Shown piece by piece: positions 27,597-34,842 of a stretch of 64,000 bases of DNA (position 1 is its first letter; every line of letters starts with the position of its first letter). The stretch lies in the NCBI GenBank assembly GCA_020633205.1, contig JACKEB010000016.1, positions 341,861 through 405,860 on the forward strand, written 5' to 3'. A program made the translations under genes and the position numbers. The notes below the pieces were generated by a model. It saw only the letters and a list, made by a program, of their open reading frames with translations. It was not told the origin of the DNA and did not search any database. This DNA is from Polyangiaceae bacterium. Lineage in GTDB: Bacteria; Myxococcota_A; Polyangia; Polyangiales; Polyangiaceae.

Positions 27597-28804
27597 ACTT
27601 GGCGCTGCGGGACGTTCGTAGGCATCTGGCCCGGTTCGTGGGTACCGCTGCGGGGCTCGGGCTTCTCCTGAGCGTCGTCGTGGCGATGCAGGGCATCTAC
27701 GCGGGGATGGTCGATGACGCCACCATCCTCACCCGCGCAATGCATGCCGATCTCTGGCTCGTTCAGCGCGACACGCGCGGTCCGTTCGCGGAAGGATCTC
27801 GGCTCGACCCGAGCGTCGAAGCGCGTGCGGCCGCGGTGCCTGGTGTTCGCACCGCGCGTCCGTACACGTATCAGCTCATTCAGCGAGAGCACCGCGGCGC
27901 TGTGATGCGCATCGCGCTCGTTGGCCTCGGCTGGCCCGACGACCCCGGGCGCTCGTTGCCGCTCGTGCGGGGGCGACGTCTGCAGCAACCACATGGAGAG
28001 ATGATCGTCGACGCCTCGCTCGGGCTTGGCATCGGCGAGAAGCTGATGCTCGCGGGCGAGCACTATCGCGTGGTGGGGCTTACGAGGAACGCGCTCACCT
28101 CCGGTGGCGACTCCGTCGCCTTCATGACCGTGAGCGACGCCGAACTCGTCGCGTTCGACCAGCCACCTGAGGCTGCTGTGCTCGAACGTCAGCGCGTCGT
28201 GGAGCGCCTGCGCCGCACCGACCTCGGCCGTGGGCAGCCCGCGCTCGAGGACCTCGCGACCGACCCCCGCTGGCGCGCACCTGCGCTCGCATCGCCCCCG
28301 GTAGCCGCCGTGCTCGTCGAGGCGGACCCGCACCGACTTGCCGAAGTGCGAGAGGTCATGCGGAGCTGGGGCGACGTCAGCGTCTACTCGCAGAGCGAAG
28401 AGGAAGCGCTCCTCCTCGGTGGCGTCGTCCAGCGGGCCCGAATGCAGATCGGGCTCTTCACCGCGATCCTCACGCTCACGGCTGCAGTGATCGTCATGAT
28501 GGTCATGTACAACCTTACGCTCGAAAAGACGCACGATCTCGCGGTTCTAAAGCTCATGGGTGCGCCGAAACCGCGCCTCCTTGGCCTCGTGCTGCAGCAA
28601 GCCTGGCTCCTCGGTGCGTTGGGCTATGCCGTCGCTTTCGCGCTTGGGGAGATCGTCTTCCCCATGTTCCCTCGGCGGGTTCTCATCACCGAGACCATCT
28701 CCATGGTGGCTCCGATTGCCACGATGGCGATCGTCACGCTCGCGAGCATCCTCGGACTCACTCATGTCATGCGCATCGACCCGTCGCGCGCGCTGGAGGG
28801 CTGA
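27593..28804 (+). CDS. FtsX/MacB/DevC-type ABC permease
   Basis: The protein has one N-terminal helix, a long periplasmic domain (about 45-270), and three C-terminal helices (about 285-310, 335-360 and 365-390). This is the MacB/DevC topology. It starts inside the last codons of the adaptor gene (ATGA overlap). With the adaptor and ATPase it forms a type VII ABC exporter that could pass lipids, peptides or drugs across the envelope. Confidence 0.88.
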   Translation: MNLALRDVRRHLARFVGTAAGLGLLLSVVVAMQGIYAGMVDDATILTRAMHADLWLVQRDTRGPFAEGSRLDPSVEARAAAVPGVRTARPYTYQLIQREHRGAVMRIALVGLGWPDDPGRSLPLVRGRRLQQPHGEMIVDASLGLGIGEKLMLAGEHYRVVGLTRNALTSGGDSVAFMTVSDAELVAFDQPPEAAVLERQRVVERLRRTDLGRGQPALEDLATDPRWRAPALASPPVAAVLVEADPHRLAEVREVMRSWGDVSVYSQSEEEALLLGGVVQRARMQIGLFTAILTLTAAVIVMMVMYNLTLEKTHDLAVLKLMGAPKPRLLGLVLQQAWLLGALGYAVAFALGEIVFPMFPRRVLITETISMVAPIATMAIVTLASILGLTHVMRIDPSRALEG

Positions 28805-28806
28805 CG

Positions 28807-29517
28807 ATGGAAGACGCAGTGCGCGCCGTGGACCTGAGCAAGACATACGGAGTGGGTTCGGCCGCGGTGAAGGCGCTGGACCATGTCAGCCTCACGATCG
28901 CGCGCGGTACGGTCGCCGCGTTGCTCGGTCCCAGCGGCTCTGGCAAGTCCACGCTCATCAAGGCGCTCGGCTTCGTCTCGCCTGCCGATGCTGGTGAAGT
29001 GTTCTTTGAGGGGCGCCTCGTCGTGAAGGACGGCGTGCCGCTGGCAGATCTTGCCTACCTGCGCAGGCGGCACCTCGGCTTCGTGTTCCAGAAGGCGAAC
29101 CTGACGTCGTTTCTCACGGCGCGGGAGAACGTCGAGATCGCTTGCGAGTTCGGAGGCAAGAGCGACGGCAGGAAGCGCGCTCGCGAGCTGCTGGACTACC
29201 TTGACGTCGCGGGCCGTGAGCATTCCTATCCCGAGATGCTGAGCGGCGGCGAGCAGCAACGCGTGGCCATCGCCAGAGCGTTGGCCAACGAGCCTTCGCT
29301 GATCCTCGCGGACGAACCGACGGCCGCGCTCGACAGCGTTCGCAGTCGAAGCGTCATGGAGCTCTTCCGAAGGGTCGCGCACGACCGCGGGGCTGCGGTA
29401 TTGGTGGTCACTCATGACCACCGCGCGCTCGAGGTCTTCGACGTCCTGTACGAGATGGAGGACGGGCGGATCCGGCCTCATCGAAACGAGCGCTCAAGTG
29501 TGTCAGCGTCGCAGTGA
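28807..29517 (+). CDS. ABC exporter ATPase (MacB/DevA/LolD-like)
   Basis: The nucleotide-binding domain has Walker A GPSGSGKST (about 40-48), signature LSGGEQQRVAIARAL, Walker B LILADEPTAAL and the H-loop VTHDH. Its 236 residues match single ATPase subunits. It closes the cargo operon; no gene follows on this strand for 515 bp. Confidence 0.93.
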   Translation: MEDAVRAVDLSKTYGVGSAAVKALDHVSLTIARGTVAALLGPSGSGKSTLIKALGFVSPADAGEVFFEGRLVVKDGVPLADLAYLRRRHLGFVFQKANLTSFLTARENVEIACEFGGKSDGRKRARELLDYLDVAGREHSYPEMLSGGEQQRVAIARALANEPSLILADEPTAALDSVRSRSVMELFRRVAHDRGAAVLVVTHDHRALEVFDVLYEMEDGRIRPHRNERSSVSASQ

Positions 29518-30032
29518 GCGGTGCCTGGACGGACGCATACCCAGCGGCGGCGAGCGCGTCGCCGGCCCCTCCGCACCTCCCGGAGGATCGTCACAGCGCG
29601 CTCGCTCACTTGCGAAGGCCTGAAGAAGGCGCGCTCAGCGCTGGGACATTTTGACGGGCCGTGGACAGTCCCAGGACGGCCCTCTGTCCCTTCTTTCTCT
29701 CTTCTTCTTCAATAGTTACGTATCTCTTCTCTCTCTGGACAGCTTTTGACGGGTAGGTCTACTCAGAAGCGATTCGCGATTTCTTCGCGAGGGTCCCCTC
29801 GAGTCATCGGCCCTTCGAAAATGAGATCTCGCTACGCCTGTGGTGCTACCCGCTGGCGGCTGTCCATGTCCGCGAGGGCGCGCAAGTGCCTGCGGTTGCT
29901 GGCGAAAGAGGGCGTTGGCGGGCGGTCGGGACGGAACAGGTAGCTGTCCTGCTGTCCCAGCCGAGCGTGCGGGCCAGGGCCGCGTTCGCGGTGGTGTCCC
30001 AGCGCGTCGGGCGAGGTCGCGTTTTCGTCCCC
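29518..30032. promoter_or_regulatory. Control region of the right island arm
   Basis: The 515-bp gap carries nested inverted repeats: CTGGGAC (29641-29647) / GTCCCAG (29668-29674), GGGCCGT (29656-29662) / ACGGCCC (29676-29682), and GGGACA / TGTCCC (29643-29648 and 29685-29690). They are followed by a C/T-rich run. The 10-mer TTTTGACGGG occurs twice, at 29649-29658 and 29744-29753. The first stem could end the exporter transcript, and the decamer resembles a TTGACG promoter half or operator repeat for the genes that follow. Confidence 0.5.
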
Positions 30033-30554
30033 ATGAACGCGCGCCAGCCCGACGAGCCGATCCCGTTCCTCACGAAGGAGGAGCGCGACGCGCTCGTCCT
30101 CGAGTTCCAGCGCCTCGCTGCCCGCCTCGCGCAGGTAAGGCTCATCGCGCCTGCGACCTCGACGCGCCTGATGCGGACCATCCACCGCGAGCGGCGCCTC
30201 GCCGATGAACGGCAGGGCCACCTCGCAGACCTGGTGTTCAACATCCTGGTCAGCATCGAGGACGGCACGCTGAAGGAGGGCGAGCACTTCGCCCGACTGC
30301 CCGACGAGCGCGTGGCCGTCCATCCCGAGGCGGTGGCCACGGCCCTCTACCGGGCCGAGCGCGGGCGGCTCCTCCGGCGCGAACTTCGCGCGCTCCTCGA
30401 GCTCGGGTGGCGGCACGAGCGCGAGGTCGTGGTCGCGCGCTCCGAGCGCGTGCGCTTCGACCACGAGGGCGACCGCCGCCGCTGCGCCGTCCTCCACCTT
30501 CCCTCGGCGCGGAAATTCGTCGGCGGTCGCTCGAAGCCTGTCCCAGCCCGCTGA
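30033..30554 (+). CDS. Conserved-looking island protein, unknown
   Basis: The 173-residue protein starts at ATG 30033, the first credible start, although no strong Shine-Dalgarno is visible. It is helical and charged. It begins MNARQPDEPIPFLTKEERDA, and an Arg-rich C-terminal part suggests nucleic-acid contact. No family is recognised. It is the first gene of the right-hand replication/recombination arm. Confidence 0.55.
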   Translation: MNARQPDEPIPFLTKEERDALVLEFQRLAARLAQVRLIAPATSTRLMRTIHRERRLADERQGHLADLVFNILVSIEDGTLKEGEHFARLPDERVAVHPEAVATALYRAERGRLLRRELRALLELGWRHEREVVVARSERVRFDHEGDRRRCAVLHLPSARKFVGGRSKPVPAR

Positions 30555-30608
30555 GCCGACCCGCGTTTCCTTCCCCACCGGCGCTTCGTGTCGCCGGCCA
30601 GGAAGCGC

Positions 30609-31262
30609 ATGGCCATCAAGGACCTCGTCAGACCGGAGCTGCCGCCGCCGACACCGGCCGCAGAGCGACCGCCGAACATCACCTGCGAGAAATACACGCG
30701 GGGCGAGGACGGCAAGCGCTGCATCCACTTCCAGCAGGGCGGCACGTGCGCCTTGCCCGACGAGTTCGTCTGCACCGAGTGGCAGAAGCACAACGGGCCG
30801 AACAAGCGCACGTTGCCCGTCGTCGCGCCTGCGCCCGTCGTCGAGCATGCGCCGGCACCGAAGCCCGTCGCGCGCGACCTGTTCGGCAACCCGCTGCCCG
30901 ACGTCGCGCAGCCCGCGGCGAAGGTCTCGACGGCGCCTGCGCCGATCGCGCTCCTCCCGAAGCCCGACGCCGACGCGCAGCCCGCAGTCGACGTCGATCA
31001 GCTTCGCGGCTTCACCACCGAGGACATCGAGAGCTTCAAGGCGCTCGGCGTCGAGGTGCTGCTGCACTCGGAGACCTACGGCGACGTGTGGCTGGTGCCC
31101 GCGTACACGGGCCGCGAGCGCAAGGAGATCACGCCCGAGCACGCCGCGACGCTCGCGCGCGTCATGAGCGTGTTCCCGGGCTCGCACATCGTCTCGTTCG
31201 AGAAGACCGCCAAGACCAACAACCCTGAGCGCCGAGAGCGCCCCCTCGAGGAGCGCTCATGA
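30609..31262 (+). CDS. Island protein with Cys cluster, unknown
   Basis: ATG 30609 with AGGAAG just upstream is preferred over GTG 30588. The 217-residue protein has a Cys-containing N-terminal segment (ITCEKY, RCIHF, GTCALP, FVCTEW), four Cys that may bind zinc. A Pro/Ala linker and a C-terminal alpha/beta domain with GFTTEDIESFKALGVE follow. Its stop overlaps the nuclease gene start (ATGA). A role in recruiting or loading the downstream nuclease is a guess. Confidence 0.6.
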   Translation: MAIKDLVRPELPPPTPAAERPPNITCEKYTRGEDGKRCIHFQQGGTCALPDEFVCTEWQKHNGPNKRTLPVVAPAPVVEHAPAPKPVARDLFGNPLPDVAQPAAKVSTAPAPIALLPKPDADAQPAVDVDQLRGFTTEDIESFKALGVEVLLHSETYGDVWLVPAYTGRERKEITPEHAATLARVMSVFPGSHIVSFEKTAKTNNPERRERPLEERS

Positions 31263-32443
31263 CCAACGTCGCCCCGTTCAAGAACCAGCATCTCAGCTAC
31301 AGCAGGCTCTCGAGGTTCGAGACCTGCCCGCTCTCGTACCGCCTCCACTACATCGAGAAGAAGCAGGCCGAGCCAGGGCTGCCGCTCCGGTTCGGCAAGA
31401 CCATCCACGCCGTCCTCGAGCGCCTCATCAAGGAGGTCGTCGACGACGAGCGCACGGGCCCGCTCTCCGAGGAGCGCGCCATCGAGCTCTATCGCGAGGC
31501 GTGGGGCGCCGAGCGGCTCACCGGCATGGACGTCTTCGCCGAGGGGCTCGCCATCCTCCGGCGCTTCATCGCCGAGCAGGGCGTCGTCGACCACCGCGAC
31601 GTCCTCGCCATCGAGAAGGAGTTCCGGCTGCCGGTCGGGCCCTTCGAGGTCCTGGGCTTCATCGATCGCGTCGACTGGATCGACGACGAGACCGTCGAGG
31701 TCATCGACTACAAGACCAACCACCAGCTCTTCACCCGCGACGAGGTCGACACCTCGCTGCAGATGAGCCTCTACGAGGTGGCGGTGCGCCGCCTCTGGCC
31801 GTGGGCGAAGAAGGTGAAGCTGACCTTCTGGATGCTGCGCCACGGCGTCCGGCAGGAGACGACGCGCACCGAGGAGCAGCTCGCCGACGCGCTCGCCTAC
31901 GTCGAGACGCTCGGGCGGCAGACGGAGACCGCGACGGAGTACCCGGCGCGCCTCAACACCAACTGCTCCTACTGCGACCACCGCAAGCAGTGCCCGGCCT
32001 ACGCCGACGCCCTCAAGGGCAAGCGCGAGTTCATCGTCGAAGACCTCGCCGATCTCGAAGGCGTCGCCCGCGAGCGCGAGGAGGTCGCTCGCCTCGCGAA
32101 GGCGCTCTACGCGCGCAAGGAGGAGCTGGAGGACATCCTCAAGGCGCAGCTCAAGGAGCGCGACGAGCTGGTGCTCGGCGGCGTCCGCTACCGGATGTTC
32201 GCGACCACGAGCCTCGACTACCCGCTGGAGCCGACGCTCTCGTTGCTCGCGGACGCGACGGGCCTCTCGCGCGACGAGGTGCTCGGGAAGCTCGGCGCCA
32301 TCGACAAGAAGGCCCTCGACGCGCTCCTCAAGTCGCTGGGCAAGAAGCTCGACAAGCCGCGCGTCTCGCTGCTGAAGGCCGAGCTCGAAGCGCACGCGGA
32401 CAAGCGCATGTCCCCGCGCCTGTGGGCGAAGGAGGTGGCGTGA
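31259..32443 (+). CDS. Cas4/AddB-like Fe-S PD-(D/E)XK nuclease
   Basis: This is a RecB-family exonuclease. Core residues in order: Cys23, His50 in FGKTIHAVLE, Asp136 in GFIDRVD, Asp150 with Lys152 in VIDYKTN, and the QxxxY box (Gln168, Tyr172). Cys236, Cys239 and Cys245 (NCSYCDHRKQC) complete the four-Cys iron-sulfur site with Cys23, as in Cas4 and AddB. The C-terminal ~130 residues are charged helices of unknown role. There is no CRISPR array or other cas gene, so it more likely processes DNA ends during island replication or recombination. Confidence 0.9.
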   Translation: MTNVAPFKNQHLSYSRLSRFETCPLSYRLHYIEKKQAEPGLPLRFGKTIHAVLERLIKEVVDDERTGPLSEERAIELYREAWGAERLTGMDVFAEGLAILRRFIAEQGVVDHRDVLAIEKEFRLPVGPFEVLGFIDRVDWIDDETVEVIDYKTNHQLFTRDEVDTSLQMSLYEVAVRRLWPWAKKVKLTFWMLRHGVRQETTRTEEQLADALAYVETLGRQTETATEYPARLNTNCSYCDHRKQCPAYADALKGKREFIVEDLADLEGVAREREEVARLAKALYARKEELEDILKAQLKERDELVLGGVRYRMFATTSLDYPLEPTLSLLADATGLSRDEVLGKLGAIDKKALDALLKSLGKKLDKPRVSLLKAELEAHADKRMSPRLWAKEVA

Positions 32444-33579
32444 TGCTGCTCCCGCCGCCCCTCGACCCGGCGTCGGCAGCCGCCGCGCCCATCATCGCCC
32501 ACGACGCTCCGCGCCTCGCACGCCGGGCACCGAAGACGACCATCGCCTTCGTCGACCTCGAGACCACCGGGCTCGATCCGTCGCGGCACGACATCATCGA
32601 GATCGGCATCGTCCGCGTCGACGCGCGCACGCTGGAGGTGCTGGACGAGCACGAGGCGCTCGTCGCACCCGAGCGTCTCGGAGAGGCGCAGCTCGACGCG
32701 CTGGCGATCAACGGCTTCACGACGGCGGCGTGGGAGCACGCGCTCCCGCTCCGCGAGGCGTTGCTCGAGGTGGCCCCGCTCCTCGACGGCGTTCTCGTCG
32801 CCGGCCACAACGTCGGCTTCGACTGGGCCTTTCTCGAGGCCGGCTTTGGACGTGCCGGGCTCGCGCTGCCGAACGTCGACTACCACCGGCTCGACACCGC
32901 GAGCCTCGCGTGGCCGCTGGTCGTCACCGGCGAGCTGCCCTCGATGTCGCTCGATCCGCTGGCGAAGCTGCTCGGGCTCGAGCGCCCGCACCTGCACCGT
33001 GCGCTCGCCGATGCCCGCTGCTCGCTCGAAGTCGCCCGACGCCTGGTGGAGCGCATGCGCGCGGGCGGCCTGGTTACCGGGCTCCCGGTGGATGAACGGC
33101 AGATCTGCGACGCGCTCCTCGGTCGTCTCGCGCAAGGTCGGCGTCAGTACGGGCCGTGGCGCCTCGATGACGGGCGCGACTACCCGAGCGAGGCCTACGC
33201 CGAGGTGCTCGACGGTCTGCACTACACGGCCGCCGAGCTGGTGCGCCGTCGTCGCATCGAGGCAGGTCGGCGTCGCCGCGTCTACGTCTGCCATCCGTTC
33301 GCGAACGACCCGGCCGGCAACATCGAGCGGGTCCGCGCGATCAGCCAGTTCCTCATCGACGACGGCGCGCTCCCCATCGCGCCGCACCTCTACCTGCCGC
33401 AGCTCATCGACGAGACGAACGGCCGCGAGCAGGCGCTGGCGCTCTGCCTCGAGCTGCTCGCCACCTGCGACGAGGTCCGCGTCTTCGGCGAGATCGTCAC
33501 CGAGGGCATGGAGCGCGAGCTGCGCGAGGCGAAGCGGCTGGGCATCCCGGCTCGCTTCGTTCGGGAGGTGCGGGCATGA
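32443..33579 (+). CDS. DnaQ-like exonuclease fused to a DUF4406/DUF7768-like domain
   Basis: ATG 32443 follows an AAGGAGGTGG site. Residues 32-205 are a DEDDh exonuclease: Asp38/Glu40 in FVDLETTG, AGHNVGFDWAF with Asp127, and HRALADA with His185 and Asp190. A linker leads to a second domain (about 279-375, RVYVCHPFANDP ... IAPHLYLPQLID ... CDEVRVFG) resembling the DUF4406/DUF7768 nucleoside deoxyribosyltransferase-like fold found in phages. Fusion of a proofreading-type exonuclease with this domain is unusual. It may act on DNA ends and released nucleotides. Confidence 0.85.
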   Translation: MLLPPPLDPASAAAAPIIAHDAPRLARRAPKTTIAFVDLETTGLDPSRHDIIEIGIVRVDARTLEVLDEHEALVAPERLGEAQLDALAINGFTTAAWEHALPLREALLEVAPLLDGVLVAGHNVGFDWAFLEAGFGRAGLALPNVDYHRLDTASLAWPLVVTGELPSMSLDPLAKLLGLERPHLHRALADARCSLEVARRLVERMRAGGLVTGLPVDERQICDALLGRLAQGRRQYGPWRLDDGRDYPSEAYAEVLDGLHYTAAELVRRRRIEAGRRRRVYVCHPFANDPAGNIERVRAISQFLIDDGALPIAPHLYLPQLIDETNGREQALALCLELLATCDEVRVFGEIVTEGMERELREAKRLGIPARFVREVRA

Positions 33580-33914
33580 GCGGCGCGCACTCCCGGAGGA
33601 AGGGCGCTGGCTTCGAGCGCGAGCTCGTCCAGCGCTTCCGCGAGGTCATGCCGGACGCGAGCATCCGGCGCGGCCTCCAGTTCCGCACGGGCGAGGAGAC
33701 GCCCGACGTCGACTGCCCGGTGTTCTGGCCCGAGGCCAAACGCGGCAAGCAGCCGAACGTCCGGGGCGCGCTGCGCCAGGCCACGAACGCCGCGCCGCCC
33801 GGACGCATCCCCATTGCCATCATCCGCGACGACCGCGCCGAGCCGTTCGTCGCGCTGAGCCTCGACGACTTCCTCGAGTTCGTCGCCGAGTGGTGGGCGC
33901 GGAGGGACAAGTGA
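33576..33914 (+). CDS. Small PD-(D/E)XK resolvase-like nuclease
   Basis: The 112-residue protein fits the phage/archaeal Holliday-junction resolvase style: RRKGAGFERELVQRF near the start, then TPDVDCP and PEAKRG supplying Asp44 or Asp46, Glu53 and Lys55. It overlaps the genes on both sides. The context of nuclease, exonuclease and resolvase argues for recombination-dependent replication or junction resolution in the island. Confidence 0.75.
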   Translation: MSGAHSRRKGAGFERELVQRFREVMPDASIRRGLQFRTGEETPDVDCPVFWPEAKRGKQPNVRGALRQATNAAPPGRIPIAIIRDDRAEPFVALSLDDFLEFVAEWWARRDK

Positions 33915-34324
33915 AGAGCGCCCTCCGCAACGACCTCGAGCGGCTGCGTCGGGACGCGCTCTCCGAGCGCCACCGCCATGCCTTCGAGGCGGGCCGCGCG
34001 AAGCAGCCCGCCATCGCGGAGCACGCCGACGCGGCCTCCGTGCTCGCCATGCTCGACGACGAAGCGGAGGGCACCTACGCGGCGCGCGAGGCGCTCACCG
34101 AGGCGATCATCCGCGAGCACCGGGCGAGCCGCGCTGCGGTGTGGGCGTCCCTCCTGCTCGGCGCGTTCAAGCCGATGCTGGTGCGCCTGCGGGGCCGCCT
34201 CGTCAGCGACACGGTGCCGGGCGACGAGCTCGACCAGCTCGTCGTCACCGCGTTCCTTGCGGCGCTCACAGAGGTGCCACTCATGGATCGCCTGCCGATG
34301 CGGCTGCGCCAGCGCACCGAGCGA
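33911..34324 (+). pseudogene. Sigma-like protein truncated at the island's right edge
   Basis: The frame starts at GTG 33911, overlapping the previous stop, and encodes 138 island residues. It then runs into selC unit 2, where A-R-G and a TAG in the tRNA sequence end it at 34336. The helical sequence (EGTYAAREALTEAIIREH, LLLGAFKPMLVRLRGRLV) matches in style the first half of the island's other sigma-like protein (22517-23395). The HTH half is missing, so the gene is probably inactive. Confidence 0.7.
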
Positions 34325-34671
34325 GCGCGAGGCTAGCTGGCGCGGCTCCCGGTCTTCGCTGCCTCCCAGGTTTTGGCGGCGTAAGGCGTCGCACGACGTC
34401 TTAGGTGGGTGGCACGCCGAGCCGGCTGCTGGATCAGCAGCCGGCGTGCTTCTCCGCGCGAATTGCGACGTCGGCGTTGGCGAGACCCAACAAGGTGAGG
34501 CCTCGCCAACCCCACCTCTCGCAAAGCTCCGCACGGGCACGATGGTGTTCATTGCGGGGCACGCCCCGCTTGGCGCGCACCTCGGCAACCAGCGCTGCGC
34601 GCTGGCACTTGCCTCGACTTCGCGCCCGCGCAGGCGCGAACAGAAAGGGAGCGATTCCCATGCGCTTCCGC
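34325..34671 (+). pseudogene. selC-like unit 2, 3' part (split by island)
   Basis: This part resumes selC at its fifth base. It carries the same anticodon replacement as unit 1, in diverged form (34358-34376). It then has the variable arm, a T-arm insertion of about 240 bases, and the 3' acceptor half (34652-34670). The insertion adds 182 bases absent from unit 1, including a perfect 11-bp hairpin (GCCGGCTGCTG 34421-34431 / CAGCAGCCGGC 34435-34445). It ends with 71 bases shared with unit 1, including the stem TTCGCGCC/GGCGCGAA (34619-34640). The first four bases are at 15800-15803. Confidence 0.8.
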
Positions 34672-34696
34672 AGCTGCCTATGGCAGCCTAGGAGGC
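34672..34696 (+). repeat. selC-array spacer copy 3
   Basis: This is the 25-base spacer directly before the intact tRNA. It is identical to the copy at 15775-15799, which now lies 18.9 kb away on the far side of the island. Confidence 0.85.
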
Positions 34697-34792
34697 GGAA
34701 GCGCGAGGCTAGCTGGCGCGGCTCCCGGTCTTCAAAACCGGTGTAAGGCGTCGCACGACGTCTTAGGTGGGTTCGATTCCCATGCGCTTCCG
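34697..34792 (+). tRNA. selC: Selenocysteine tRNA (anticodon UCA)
   Basis: The 8-bp acceptor stem is GGAAGCGC (34697-34704) / GCGCTTCC (34784-34791), followed by discriminator G. The anticodon stem is CCGGT/ACCGG with loop CTTCAAA, giving TCA at 34728-34734 region (bases 34732-34734). A 9-bp long variable arm (TAAGGCGTC/GACGTCTTA) and the T arm GTGGG-TTCGATT-CCCAT complete it. The 8+5 layout, long extra arm and UCA anticodon are diagnostic of bacterial tRNA-Sec. CCA is not encoded (CCG follows). The D stem is less regular. selB is encoded 24 kb downstream. Confidence 0.96.
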
Positions 34793-34842
34793 CCGCTTCC
34801 GCGGCGAAGCGCGTGGGAATTCCGAACCCGGGTGGAATGACG

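Larger units (their letters stand above)
15804..34324. mobile_element. 18.5-kb island inserted in selC-like unit 2
   Basis: The island begins directly after the first four bases (GGAA) of selC unit 2. It ends where the unit resumes at its fifth base (GCGCGAGG at 34325). Only one base of microhomology (A) is possible and no target duplication is seen. The outermost gene at each end is truncated. The content is two divergent replication/recombination arms flanking a regulated exporter operon. No integrase, transposase, terminase or capsid gene is visible. It is interpreted as a defective fragment of a phage- or plasmid-like replicon. An assembly join cannot be excluded. Confidence 0.75.

Noticed and set aside
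29821..29943. 40-residue frame in the right-arm control region
   Set aside because: It is short and Arg-rich, without a ribosome site, and falls in a region better explained as regulatory.
31501..32442. Long N-terminal extension of the DnaQ fusion protein
   Set aside because: The upstream part of the frame overlaps the Cas4-like gene out of phase and is Arg/Pro-rich. A strong ribosome site precedes ATG 32443.
31259..32443. CRISPR-associated Cas4
   Set aside because: The Fe-S nuclease motifs fit Cas4, but no repeat-spacer array, cas1 or cas2 exists in the window, and the neighbours are replication or recombination genes.
34434..34661. 75-residue minus-strand frame starting MGIAPFLFAP in selC unit 2
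   Set aside because: It begins inside the tRNA 3' half and spans repeat-derived insertions. The same opening residues occur opposite unit 1, so it is a repeat translation rather than a gene.
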